NCBI GenBank assembly: GCA_046349775.1
Contig: JAXMBS010000018.1
Coordinates: 1-64,000 of the forward strand
Length of the DNA: 64,000 bases
From: JAEUIG01 sp046349775
GTDB lineage: Bacteria; Planctomycetota; Planctomycetia; Planctomycetales; Planctomycetaceae
Reading direction: 5' to 3'
This document shows positions 28,620-40,043 of the stretch, piece by piece (positions within the stretch are counted from its first letter, which is position 1; every line of letters begins with the position of its first letter). The position numbers and the translations under genes are program-made. The notes under the pieces were generated by a model, which saw nothing but the letters and a program-made list of their open reading frames with translations, did not search any database and had not been told where the DNA came from.

Positions 28620-31377
28620 ATGTCCGCTGAACAACTTCGTCTGCAGGAATGCCGTGATCAGGCTGTCCCCTGGAAGCAGTGGGGGCCATACCTCAGCGAG
28701 CGGCAGTGGGGCACGGTCCGTGAGGATTACAGCGAGGGTGGGAACGCCTGGGACTACTTCACGCACGATCAGGCACGATCGCGCGCGTATCGTTGGGGGG
28801 AAGACGGGCTGGCCGGAATCTCGGACGACAGGCAGCAGCTGTGCTTCGCACTGGCCCTGTGGAACGGCGCCGATCCGATTCTCAAAGAGCGCCTGTTCGG
28901 CCTCACCAACAGCGAGAGCAATCACGGCGAGGATGTGAAGGAGTACTACTACTACCTCGACTCCACGCCGACGCATTCGTACATGAAGTACCTGTACAAG
29001 TATCCGCAGGCGCCGTTCCCGTACGAGCAGCTCGTGGAGACGAGCCGGAAGCGTTCGCGCCAGGAGATGGAGTACGAGCTGCTGGACACTGGTGTTTTCG
29101 ACGAGGATCGGTACTTCGACGTGTTCGTCGAATACGCGAAGCAATCACCCGCAGACATCCTGATCCAGATCACGATTCACAATCGCGGTCCCGGAGCGGC
29201 GGATCTGCACGTGCTGCCGACGCTATGGTTCCGCAACGAATGGTCTTGGGCGCAACCCGGTGATCGGCCCGTCCTGGAACAGCTGACCGGATTTGGGAAT
29301 CAGTCCGTTGTGCGCGCTGCGCACGCGCGGCTCGGTGAGCGCTATCTGTACTGCGACGGCGCACCGGAACTGCTGTTCACGGAAAACGAGACCAATACGC
29401 AGCGGATTTTCGGCGTGCCGAACCGCACGCCATACGTGAAGGACGGCATCCACAACTTTGTCGTGCACGGTGACGCGGGAGCCGTCAACCCGCAGCGGAC
29501 CGGGACGAAGGTCTCTGCCGACTATCGACTGACAATCGGGGCCGGGCAGAGCGAGACGCTGCGGCTGCGGCTCACGGACGCAGCGCCGGCCTCGTTGCCG
29601 AAGCGCAACGGCCAGCCCGGTTCGTCATTCGGCGCGGGATTCGAGTCCGCATTCGCCGCCCGGCGCAAAGAATGCGATGAGTTCTACGCGTCGATCACGC
29701 CCAAATCGCTGACCGCCGATCAGGCGCTCGTCATGCGGCAGGCGCTGGCCGGGATGCTGTGGAGCAAGCAGTTCTATTTCTACGACGTCGACAAGTGGCT
29801 GGAGGAGCGCGGCTCCGACCCGTTCAAGCCGGGTCGAAAATGGTCGCCGCGCAACGACCAGTGGCACCACATGTACAACGGCGATGTCATTTCGATGCCC
29901 GATAAATGGGAATATCCGTGGTATGCCGCGTGGGACCTCGCGTTTCACGTCATTGCGCTGACGCTCGTCGATCCCGATTTCGGCAAGCAGCAGCTCAAGC
30001 TGATGCTCCGCGAGCGGTACATGCATCCGAACGGACAGATTCCGGCCTACGAATGGAACTTCGGCGATGTCAATCCGCCGGTGCATGCGTGGGCGACGAT
30101 CTTCACGTATCGCATGGCCAAGGGAGCGAACGACGAAGGGGACCGCGAGTGGCTCAAGAGCTGCTTCCAGAAGCTGCTCCTGAACTTCACCTGGTGGGTG
30201 AACCGCAAAGACCGGTTCGGCCGGAACGTGTTTGAGGGAGGGTTTCTCGGTCTCGACAACATCGGTGTGTTCGACCGCAGCGCGCCGCTGCCGACCGGCG
30301 GCTACCTGGAGCAAGCGGACGGCACGGCGTGGATGGCGCTGTTCTGCCAGAACATGCTCGATATCGCCGCCGAACTCGCGATGACCGATCCGGATTACGG
30401 GGACATGGCGCTGAAGTTCGTCGAGCACTACCTGTGGATCGCCTCCGCCATGGGACACCTCGGCGGCGACACGGGCATGTGGGACGAGGAGGACGGCTTC
30501 TACTAGCCGACGTCCTGCGGCTGCCGGACGGGCGCGGAACGACTGAAGGTGCGGTCGATGGTCGGACTCTGCTGCCGCTATGCGCGTCGACGGTATTTGA
30601 CGGTCGCCTGCTGGCGCAAAGTATCCCGAGCTGAGCGAACGGCTGAAATGGTTTCTCGAATCGCGTCCCGAACTCTGCACGTCCATCCACGATCCGCGAA
30701 AGCCGGGAATCGAAGGGCGGCGAATGGCGTCGATTCTCGATGAGACGCGATTGCGGCGCGTGCTCGAGAAGATGCTGGATGAGAACGAGTTTCTGAGCCC
30801 GTACGGCATCCGTTCGCTTTCGCGGTATCACGCCCAGCACCCGTACGTGATACAGGCGGGGGGGCAGGAATACCGTGTCTCCTACCTGCCGGCGGAGTCT
30901 GACAGCGGGATGTTCGGCGGCAACTCGAACTGGCGCGGACCGATCTGGATGCCGGTGAATGCGCTCATTATCCGCGCACTGCTCAACTACCACTCGTACT
31001 ACGGCCAGAACTTCACCATCGAGTGCCCGACCGGTTCAGGCCACCGGGTGAACCTGTACCAGGTGGCGGAGGAAATCGGTCGGCGGCTGTCGGCCATCTT
31101 CCTGCGCGATGCGTCGGGTCAGCGGCCGGTCTTCGGCGGGTCGCAAAAGTTCCAGACCGATCCGCACTGGCGCGACGACTTGTTGTTTTACGAGTACTTT
31201 CATGGAGACAACGGGGCGGGGCTGGGCGCCAGCCATCAGACCGGCTGGACCGGAATCGTCGCCCGGATTCTGCATCTGTTCGGGACGATGCAGGCGGCCG
31301 ATGTCGAAGCGTCGCGGACGTCGTACTTCGAAAAGACCGCCAAAGCCGCAGCCGCACCGGTGCGCGCAGGACGTTGA
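28620..31377 (+). pseudogene. GH63/MGH1-type glucosidase, broken by clustered frameshifts
   Basis: The gene would encode about 900 residues. The first part (28620-30506) has GPYLSERQWGTVREDYSEGG, ADILIQITIHNRGPGAADLH, PDKWEYPWYAAWDLAFHVI, PAYEWNFGDVNPPVHAWA and TAWMALFCQNMLDIA. The second (from about 30620) has YPELSERLKWFLESRPEL, then SSILDETRL-like sequence, GMFGGNSNWRGPIWMPVNAL and GWTGIVARILHLFG. Between 30505 and 30625 the protein alternates among three frames, with conserved words DVLRLPDGRGT, LKVRSMVGL and LPLCASTVFDGRLLA each in a different one. At least four indels are needed. Both parts contain conserved active-site regions. Start ATG 28620, where GAGGACTCC precedes. Confidence 0.8.
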
Positions 31378-31379
31378 GC

Positions 31380-32159
31380 ATGTCCAATCCACTCGATCAC
31401 CTGCCGCTGACGGCGTTCTTCGGGCTGACGGCAGTCGTCGTTCTGCTGTCGATCGAGGCCGGCTTTCAGTATGGCCGTGCTCGACGCCGGAAATACGAAG
31501 ACGAGAAAGAGGGGCCGGTGGGCGCGATCGTTGCCGCGACGCTGGGACTGCTGGCGTTCGTGCTGGCGTTCACGTTTGGGCTGGCGGCGTCGCGTTTCGA
31601 TGCGCGGCGGACCGTCGTCGTCAACGAGGCCAACGCCATCGGGACAGCTTATTTGCGCGCCGGGCTGCTGCCGGGGGACGCCGCACAGCGGCTGCGTCCG
31701 TTGCTGCGGGAATATGTCGATGTGCGCCTGGCAGTGCCTCACACAGGCGATCTGGCGCGAGGCATCAGGCGATCGGACGAGCTGCATGCAGCGCTCTGGT
31801 CCGAGGCGCAAACAGTCGGCCGGGACAACCCGAATTCGATTGTCGTCGGGCTGTTCATCGAGGCGCTCAACGAGGTGATCGACATTCATGCGACGCGGCT
31901 GTTCGCCGTGATGCAGGGGCGGATTCCGATTGTGCTGTGGGGGGCATTGATCCTGGTCAACGTCCTGTCGATGTTCGGCGTCGGGTATTTTTGCGGCATG
32001 TCGAGATCGCGACGAACTCCCGAAGTGCTCGTGCTGGCGCTGTGCTTTTCGGCGATTCTGGGGCTCGTCGCGGACCTGGACCGTCCTATGGAAGGATTCG
32101 TCCGGGTCAGTCAGCAGCCGATGATCGACGTGCGGGCGATGATGGATGACATCAAGTGA
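31380..32159 (+). CDS. DUF4239 (bestrophin-like) membrane protein
   Basis: About 259 residues. Two hydrophobic segments near the N-terminus (TAFFGLTAVVVLLSIEAGF and AATLGLLAFVLAFTFGLAAS) are followed by VVNEANAIGTAYLRAGLLP, the core of DUF4239, and two more segments near the C-terminus (IVLWGALILVNVLSMFGVGYF). The ATG at 31380 is two bases after the glucosidase stop, so it is probably co-transcribed. Its transport role is unknown. Confidence 0.8.
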   Translation: MSNPLDHLPLTAFFGLTAVVVLLSIEAGFQYGRARRRKYEDEKEGPVGAIVAATLGLLAFVLAFTFGLAASRFDARRTVVVNEANAIGTAYLRAGLLPGDAAQRLRPLLREYVDVRLAVPHTGDLARGIRRSDELHAALWSEAQTVGRDNPNSIVVGLFIEALNEVIDIHATRLFAVMQGRIPIVLWGALILVNVLSMFGVGYFCGMSRSRRTPEVLVLALCFSAILGLVADLDRPMEGFVRVSQQPMIDVRAMMDDIK

Positions 32160-32340
32160 AGCAGCGCCGGCCGTCGCTGTGCTCGCAGAAGTGCGCGAGG
32201 CAGCTGTGAACGTCCGTGATTTTCAGTTCGTGCGCCGGCGCGATCTGCTCACTGCTGCAGAACCAGTCACAAGCTGCGTCGCCCGCCGCCCTCACCGGTA
32301 CCGGACGATGCCCCGCGACTCTCTCTAATTCCAGGAAACA

Positions 32341-35300
32341 TCATTCCTTCCACGTGTCCCGGCACGGCTGGTGCGCTTGATAGAGCTTCAGATACTCCTT
32401 CAGCTTTTCTTTCCCTTCAACCGTCGAAAACTCGATGGCTTTTTGCTGCCATTTGACCGCATTCTCAAAGTCTGCTGTCTCCGCATAGGCAGCCGCCAGC
32501 GTGCTCAGCGCGCTGGCTCGTTCCAACCCGTCAGGTCGCACGCCTTTCGGGAATCGAGAACGGCCGCAGCGCCGTCGCGGTATTCGTCCGTCGGGCAGGT
32601 CGCCATGCCAGCCCCTGAATATGTAACCTTCCGCCATCCCGGGATTTTGGTGAATCGCAGCGACGAAGTCTTCCAGCCGCCTTGTCAAATTCGCCTTTCT
32701 CCGCTCGGGCCGAACCCCGATCGCAATACGCTTTCGCGGACTTCGGATTGATCCGGATGGCTTCATTGAAATCGCTGATCGCCATGTCGAGCAGGTGCAA
32801 ACGACGCCAATGTCCTCCGCGAGACAAGTAGGCGTCTGCCGAATTCGGGTCGAGTCGAATCGCTTTGGTATAATCAGTAAGTGATTTGTCTTTCTTCTCG
32901 CGGGCATTCTGCGCGTCCGCCAGGTAGTCTTGATACTCGGATGATTCTGGATTCAACCGGACCGCTGCGGTGTAGTCGTCTATGGCTTTGTCCAAATCAC
33001 CGCGCATGTGCCAGGCGTAGCCGCGATTGAGGTGCGCCGAGGCCAATTGCGGATCGAGACGGAGTGCTTCGGTGTAGTCGTCGATGGCTTTGTCGTATTC
33101 ACTTCGTTTGAGCCAGACGTAGCCGCGATCCTCGTAGGCGTGCGCCAATCGCGGATCGAGACGGATGGCTTCATTAAAGTCGTTGAGGGCGTCAGCCCAC
33201 TTCTCCATGCCAGCCAAAGTCTCGCCGCGAACGCAATATGACCACGACGATTGAGAATCGAGCCGAATGGCTTCGCTGCAGTCGCTGAGCGCTTTCTCAA
33301 ACTCGCGCTTCGACATCCGGGCGTACGCGCGATGATAGTACGCCTGCGCGTCTTCCGGATCGAGCCGGATCGCCTCGTCCAAGTCGCTCAACGCCTGGTC
33401 AAGTTCACCCATTCCTCCTCTGCTGGCACCACGAATGCAATACACGATGGCGCAATGCGGATCGAGCCGGATGGCTTCATCGGCATCGGCAATCGCTTTG
33501 TCATACTGTTTCCGATCAAACGCGATCTTGGCCCGTCCGCAGTAAGCGTCGGAACACTTCGCATCGAGCCGGATGGCCTCGTCGAAGTCGCTGATCGCCC
33601 GATCGAAGTTTCCCTTTTCCGTCAATGCGTATCCACGAGTGCAGTAACCTTCCGCATCCTGTGGTTCTTCAGAGGAATCGTAAAGTTCGCTCTCTGCCAC
33701 CGGGACCATGGGCTTCAAGGACGAGAGCAGCAGGGGCTCGATCGCGTTCGGGTAAAGCTGCTCGATGATCGCGGGAAACGCCTCGCGCGGGTGCTCGCGG
33801 AACTTGCGGCACGTCTGGCCGACCGGGAGTGCGGCGTCGCGCGCGCCGGGGATCAGGGCGTCTACGACGCACGCCCATTCGTCCTCGGAACAGTCCCCGA
33901 TCGCGCCGACCAGCGCCTCCACGATGTGGCCCAAGGGGGAGCCCGGCGTCACCAGGTCTTCGAGATCGCGCCGGGTTGACTCCAATGAGAGCCGATCGAT
34001 TGCGGTCTGGGCGTAGTGACGCCGTTCCTCCGACTGCGCGCGTGGGTACAGGAGCGCAGACGAGAACGAGGCGAATGGCCCCAACTTGCCGGATGTGATG
34101 TCTTCGTTGAAAACGTCAAACAATGCATGCACTTCCGGAGACTCGACGTTGTTCTGCACCAATCGGAAGTCATTGATCACGCGATACCCCCAGCTCTGTT
34201 CGGGCAGCAGCGCGTTGGCCATCCGATAGATGACCTCCCACGTAGAATCCGGAGAGGATGTGTCTCTTGGCGGAATCGTGAATTCGTTATCACGGTTGCG
34301 ACCGTCGCGGATGTCACGGAGAAATTTGGACGCTAGTGCGTCGAGGGGCTGCAACAGGCCAGGTCGCACGATTGTCCGTGCCGCTTCAAGCCCCCGATCC
34401 ATTCTTTTGATCTCATCGGACGACGTTTCGGGATCATGCTCCCAGGCCAAAGTCGCGGGGTCGATGCAGCCCAAGGCAAAGCGCATCAGTGAGGTCACTG
34501 GACGTTCAATGTCGGCGGTTTGCGTGAATCCCTCGCTGTCTCGCGGCTGGCCCTCGCCGAACGATGCGAAGAGGTCCTGGCCCGTCCTGATGACGAAGTA
34601 TGTGTCATCGCCCAGGTCGATTCGGCATTCGATCAGTCGTCCGGTCGCCATGTCCATCTCCAGGCGACCGTTCTCCAAAGGGATCCCGTGACCGTTCTCG
34701 ACCACAAATTCCTGACCGTCGCGACCAAATTCACGAAGCAAAAACGCCGGTGAAATCAGGAAATCAATGACAATGGGCGAAACTCCGGTCGCGGATCCTC
34801 TGACACCGGCCCCCATCATCAACCGACTATGATTTCCCTCAAGGTTCGGCCGATGTGTCGTGCCGATCACTTGGACAGCAAACTGATTATTGACGTGAGG
34901 AATCGTGAAGCGCTCCCCGCGGTGGAACGCCGTCGCCGTGATGTTCGTCGGATCGGCCTGAAGCGCCAGCCCGTATTCGAGCTTGTCGTTCGTTTCGGAG
35001 TTCCGGCGAATCTCAGCGCACGTCGTTTGTCGCCGCGGCGAGAAAGCCAGACGTAAGGAGTATCGCGGAGAGTTCTCAACGGGATCCTCGTGGGGATCCG
35101 GATCCGGACGAAGATCCGGATTCGGATCGTCCTCACTTTCGCTGCTCTCGTCTAAGCATTCGCAGCAGAGATCTCGGAATTGTCCTTCAACCAGCACGTC
35201 GTCCTCCGCTTCTGGCAACAGGTTGAACCAGTTGGCCAGGCGGCACGCGGCCTCTTCCACGTCGGGGCGCGGCTCCGCCAGCGGGACGGCCTGCTCATCC

Positions 35301-36344
35301 TCATAGAGGCTGATGTCGAGCGATATCGACGCTCCCTGCGGTTTGCCGAGGCGCACGTCGTATTCCAGGAATTTCCCGGACTCGAACAGCTTTCGTTGTA
35401 CATCGGGGATCAGTGTTTCCGTGAATTCTTTTCCCGCCTGGAGATCCAGCAGCTTCAGCACGTCGTCTTCCGAATTCTGCTCCAGGCCCGTGATCTTCAC
35501 GCCGGCCAGCGTCGCCCGTTCCCCTTCCTCGGTCACCGCGACGGCCAGTGTCACTGTTCCGTCGTCTTCCGGGCGGAGGTCCACTGTCACATTCGCCTGA
35601 TAGAATCCCTGTGCAGCACAGCAGCGCTGGAGCTCGCTCCGAATGAACTCAACGTCGGGCAGGTGAAACGACGCGACTTTGCCCGGCGTCCACAACGCCT
35701 TTTGCGGCTTGCGGAGTTCGCGGCCGTTTCGAACCCACCGCGTGACCGGTTTCCCATCCGTTATCACCGTTACGGGGCAGGCGTTTCTCGGCGGTCGTTG
35801 CTTGAGCGTCCAATCCTCCAGCATCTGTCGGGAGGTGCGGTCTGTCTTCGTCACCTCCACCCGGCCTTTGCGATAGCGTTGGCCCGCGTGTACATCAATG
35901 ATGATCTTCGCGTGCTCTTCGTCCCACCGCGGCAGAATCTTTGCGTCTGGAAACCCTCCCTGTTGATAACCGGTGGCCAGGCGAGCGCGGATCAAGTCGA
36001 GGACTTTATTGTCCGAAGTCGCGACGCCCTCGGCATGCCGTGAGCTTGATGGGCGGACCATCCTGCGATTGCTGGTCGGCCTTCGCACGCGCCGCCGGAT
36101 GAATGGCCAATTGGTATTCCGCGTCGTCGGCCAGCGCCGCGCGCAGCGCCTCGTGTGAAAAGAAAGTTTCGCCCTGAAACTCGATGCGGCCGGCATCGCG
36201 CGCCGCTGCCAAGAATCCGCCGTCGCGTGCATCGGCCGTGAGCTCGCCCGATTCGGCGCGGGCCTCTGCCACCGGCCAGATCAGCATTCCCCAAAGCAGC
36301 GCGACAAAGGAACAGGTGAAGCCGTGGAACCTGAAGCAACGCAT
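32341..36344 (-). pseudogene. POTRA plus TPR-repeat exported protein, interrupted by several frameshifts
   Basis: The natural start is the ATG at 36344 with AAAGGAG upstream, giving a signal peptide (CSFVALLWGMLIWPVAEARA) and GRIEFQGETFFSHEALRAAL. A frame change near 36040 continues as SDNKVLDLIRARLATGYQQG, GKVASFHLPDVEFIRSELQR and VKITGLEQNSEDDVLKLLDL, which look like POTRA domains. A middle region of unknown type with an Asp/Pro/Glu-rich linker follows, then about ten TPR repeats (DKAIDDYTEALRLDPQ type). Near the 3' end two or three more frame breaks lead to TDEYRDG, RKACDLTGW and LSTLAAAYAE, a pattern common at the C-terminus of planctomycete TPR proteins, ending at 32341. Together about 1,330 residues. 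Function unknown; POTRA domains suggest outer-membrane protein assembly. Confidence 0.65.
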
Positions 36345-36758
36345 GGTTCGACTCCTTTCGACGCTGGATCAAGCCCTTCCAGGACCTCTGCGGCCGGTAG
36401 TGTCTTCTGGGGTCATAGTCTGTCAAGGCCAAGTCGTTAGGGCCGCCGCTGTAGCAATTGGCCGAAAATGCGTCAATGTCATTGTGTTACGGAGGCATGC
36501 AGCCTGCGACTCGCGCTCGCAGCCAGCGCTTCAATGAATGTGCTGGACGTAGAGTTACTGGACGATGATGCGGTTCGGGCGCATCATCGACTCAATTCAA
36601 CGCCGGTGCTCGTTGCCCGGGGCGCGTCAGCATGGCGCGCCTCTTTGTGGACGAGGCCGGCCAGCTGACTTATCCTTTTCGTGGATCGCGTGAGTTCAAG
36701 AACGGACCCGTTCCGGTTACAAACACCTGAGTTTCGCGACGTCGTTCGGAGTCAAAAA
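36345..36758. other. Divergent intergenic region
   Basis: About 410 bases between the POTRA/TPR gene and the haem protein gene, which point away from each other, so both promoters should be here. Short open frames exist but none has a convincing start or family match. Confidence 0.4.
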
Positions 36759-39700
36759 ATGCGAATGATGCAGTGTGTTCTTGCTCAGACCGCTTCCTGT
36801 GCTTGGATCCTGATCGCAGCGCTCAGCGCCCTGCCCTCGATCGACGCCGCCGAACCGCCGACGGTCGAACTCAACGGCCAGACGTTCACACTGCCGACCG
36901 GCTTCGAGATCGAAGTCGTGGCAGGGCAGCCGCTCGTCGATCGTCCGATCACGGCCGCATTCGATGAGCAGGGCCGGCTGTACGTCACCGATTCCTCCGG
37001 CTCGAACGACAAGGTCGACAAGCAACTGGCCGAAAAGCCCCACCGGATCGTCCGGCTGTCGGACACCGATGGCGACGGCCGCTTCGACGTCCAGACAGTC
37101 TTCGCCGACAAGATGATGTTTCCCGAGGGGAGCCTGTGGTACGACGGGTCGCTGTACGTGACGGCTCCGCCCAGTATCTGGAAACTGACTGATACCGACG
37201 GCGACGGCGTCGCGGACCTGCGGGAAGAGTGGTTCAAGGGCCAGACGCTGACCGGCTGCGCCAACGACCTGCACGGGCCGTACCTCGGCCGTGACGGCTG
37301 GATCTACTGGTGCAAGGGCGCCTTCGCCGAGCAGAAATACGATCGGCCGGGCCGTGAGCCATTCGTCACCAAGGCGGCTCACATCTTCCGCTGTCGACCC
37401 GATGCGCCGCGCGACCCGTCGGGAGCGGTGCTGACCTCGGCCGTCGAACCGGTGATGACCGGCGGAATGGACAATCCCGTCGACGTCGCCTTCATGCCCG
37501 GCGGCGAACGCATTTTTACCACGACCTTTCTGGTACACCCTGGCGGCGGCCAGCGGGATGGCTTGATCCACGCCATCTATGGCGGCGTGTACGGCAAGCC
37601 GCACGGCGTCCTGGACGGTCATCCCCGCACCGGCGATCTGATGCCGGTGCTCGTCCACCTGGGCGCGGCCGCTCCCTGCGGCCTGACGAGTTACGAGTCG
37701 GGCAGATTTGGAGACGAATTCCGAGCGAACTTGTTCGCCTGCTGCTTCAACATGCACAAGGTGACGCGTCACGCGCTGGTCGAGGAGGGAGCGACCTATC
37801 GACCGGTGACCGAGGACTTCGTCTCGTCCTCCAGCGTCGACTTCCACCCCACAGACATCATCGAAGATGCCGACGGTAGCCTGCTGATTGTCGATACCGG
37901 CGGCTGGTACAAGCTCTGCTGCCCGACGTCGACGCTCTGGAAGCCCGACGTGCTGGGAGCGATCTATCGGATTCGGAGGCAGGACGCGCCGGCGCGCTCC
38001 GGCGTCTGGTCCGACCCGCGCGGACTGAAGTCGGCGTGGGACGAAGCTTCCCAGGACGACTTGCTGCAGCGGCTGGCCGATCCGAGGCCGGCTGTCCGCG
38101 AACGGGCGATGCAGCAGCTCGCAAAACTCGGCCCAGGTGCCGTTCCCGCGCTGGCGTCGATGTACGCGAAGTCAAGTGATCGAGACCAGCGGCGAAACAC
38201 CGTCTGGACATTGACGCGGATCAATGATCCCGCCGCCCGAGCGGCCGTCCGGTCCGCTCTGGTTGACGCGGATGACACAGTGAAGCAGGCCGCCCTCAAT
38301 TCCGTCAGCTTGTGGCGCGACTCAGAAGCCGGCCCCAAACTTCAGCGGATGCTTCACGCGGATTCGATTGAGGCGCGACTGGCAGCCGAAGGAATCGGAC
38401 GGATCGGTGACCGGTCGGCAATCGCCGATCTCCTGGCAGCGGCGGACGCCGCCGCCGATCGTCCAATGCAGCACGCGGTGATCTACGCCCTGTACGAGAT
38501 TGGTGACGTCGACGCCCTCCGGGGGGCGCTGGAACATTCGTCGGTCCGAGTACGGCGGGCGGCCGCAATCGCGCTCGATCAGCTCGACCCCCACGCCCTG
38601 AAGCCCGAGAGCGCTATCGGGTGGCTTGACCATCCGGATGCTGACGTGCGTGAGTCGGCAGACTGGCTGCTGGCCAGGCACCCGGAATGGGGCGACGCGC
38701 TTGCAGAGACCCTTGAGCGGCAGTTGCAGGCGACACTGACCGACGAACAGTCGGCGGCACTCACGCAGCGGCTGCAGAATTTCGTGGCGCAGCCGACGAT
38801 CAGTGCTCTTCTCGCAAACATGTTGGCGAATGCAGCGTCACCGAAAGACGCTCGGCTGATCTGCGCTCGCGTGATGCAAAAATCGTCCGTCACAAAAGCG
38901 CCGCCGGAATGGAATCGCGCACTTAAGCAAGCCCTATCCGCCGCGGATCACGACATCGCGGCCGAAGCCGTCGCGGCGGCCCGGGCGCTGCCGGCGGCAG
39001 AGGACGATGATGCGGGTCTTGCCGACGCACTCTCGCGGGCGGCCGAGGATGTCCGCTTGTCGGAAGAAGTACGTCTCGATGCACTGGCAGCGCTCCCTGT
39101 CGGCGAGGGCCCCCTGTCATCCGCGACTTTTGATTTCGTGCGGCAGGCGCTCAATCCCGATCATTCGGTCCGGGCTCGTGCTGCGGCACTGCGAATCCTG
39201 ACTCGCGCAAAACTGTCCGTTGATCAGCGCTCCACCCTGGCCGAATCTTTTCGGAGGATCGGTCCCTTGGAGGCTTCGCCGTTGCTGGAAGTGTTCGCCG
39301 CCGCTCCGGATGACGCAGTCGGGACCAAACTGGTTGCTGAACTCCGGGATTCGCCGGCCCTCACGTCCCTGCGCGTCGATGTGCTCCTCGCCACGCTGGG
39401 GAAGTTTGGCCCGGCCGCCCAGCGCGACGGCGACTCGCTGGCGGCGCTGATCAATGTCGATCTCGCCAAACAACGGTCGCAACTTGCGGCCCTGCTCGGC
39501 GAAGTTCAGACCGGCAACATCCGGCGCGGGCACGCCGTATTTCACAGTACAAAGGCGGCCTGCGCGTCGTGCCACAAACTCGGCTACGGCGGCGGGACGA
39601 TCGGTCCCGACCTTTCGAAAATCGGCGGTATCCGCACGGAACGTGATCTGCTGGAATCGATCCTGTTCCCAAGTGCCAGTTTTGTCCGCAGCTACGAGCC

Positions 39701-39929
39701 GGTCGCTTTGCTGCGTACCGATGGACGCGTCGAGAATGGCGTCATCAAGGACGAGAGCGCCCTGGAAGTGGTGCTCGTGAAGACGGCGACCGAGACGTTG
39801 CGAATCCCTCGCGCCGAAATCGAAGAGCTGCGCCCCGGCACGGTCTCGATCATGCCGGCCGGCTTCGGCCAGCAGTTGTCGAAACAAGATCTCGCGGACC
39901 TGGTGGTGTTCCTCAAGTCGCTGCAGTGA
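36759..39929 (+). CDS. PVC-type haem-binding membrane-bound dehydrogenase-like protein with HEAT repeats
   Basis: A 1,056-residue exported protein. After the signal peptide (SCAWILIAALSALPSIDAAE) come a beta-propeller dehydrogenase-like domain (AAFDEQGRLYVTDSSGSNDK, LFACCFNMHKVTRHALVEEG), a series of HEAT-like repeats (LADPRPAVRERAMQQLAKLG) and a C-terminal cytochrome c domain with haem site CASCHKLGYGGG and an LSKIGG element. The ATG at 36759 begins the signal peptide; the frame is open to 36681. This family is very common in Planctomycetes and is linked to oxidation of sugars or polysaccharides at the cell surface, with the exact substrate unknown. Confidence 0.9.
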   Translation: MRMMQCVLAQTASCAWILIAALSALPSIDAAEPPTVELNGQTFTLPTGFEIEVVAGQPLVDRPITAAFDEQGRLYVTDSSGSNDKVDKQLAEKPHRIVRLSDTDGDGRFDVQTVFADKMMFPEGSLWYDGSLYVTAPPSIWKLTDTDGDGVADLREEWFKGQTLTGCANDLHGPYLGRDGWIYWCKGAFAEQKYDRPGREPFVTKAAHIFRCRPDAPRDPSGAVLTSAVEPVMTGGMDNPVDVAFMPGGERIFTTTFLVHPGGGQRDGLIHAIYGGVYGKPHGVLDGHPRTGDLMPVLVHLGAAAPCGLTSYESGRFGDEFRANLFACCFNMHKVTRHALVEEGATYRPVTEDFVSSSSVDFHPTDIIEDADGSLLIVDTGGWYKLCCPTSTLWKPDVLGAIYRIRRQDAPARSGVWSDPRGLKSAWDEASQDDLLQRLADPRPAVRERAMQQLAKLGPGAVPALASMYAKSSDRDQRRNTVWTLTRINDPAARAAVRSALVDADDTVKQAALNSVSLWRDSEAGPKLQRMLHADSIEARLAAEGIGRIGDRSAIADLLAAADAAADRPMQHAVIYALYEIGDVDALRGALEHSSVRVRRAAAIALDQLDPHALKPESAIGWLDHPDADVRESADWLLARHPEWGDALAETLERQLQATLTDEQSAALTQRLQNFVAQPTISALLANMLANAASPKDARLICARVMQKSSVTKAPPEWNRALKQALSAADHDIAAEAVAAARALPAAEDDDAGLADALSRAAEDVRLSEEVRLDALAALPVGEGPLSSATFDFVRQALNPDHSVRARAAALRILTRAKLSVDQRSTLAESFRRIGPLEASPLLEVFAAAPDDAVGTKLVAELRDSPALTSLRVDVLLATLGKFGPAAQRDGDSLAALINVDLAKQRSQLAALLGEVQTGNIRRGHAVFHSTKAACASCHKLGYGGGTIGPDLSKIGGIRTERDLLESILFPSASFVRSYEPVALLRTDGRVENGVIKDESALEVVLVKTATETLRIPRAEIEELRPGTVSIMPAGFGQQLSKQDLADLVVFLKSLQ

Positions 39930-40043
39930 CGTTCGCCGGGCAGGATTTCCCCCACAGTTATCGAGTCGCGACTGGCGCGGATAACGGCCACGGTTTCCGG
40001 TTGAAAGACCGGATCGAGAGCGAGTTTGGTAGCGCCGTTACTG

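Noticed and set aside
32890..33660. Regular spaced repeats of about 102 bases, at first sight CRISPR-like
   Set aside because: They are codon-level TPR repeats inside one reading frame (DEAIRLDP type), not separated by unique spacers.
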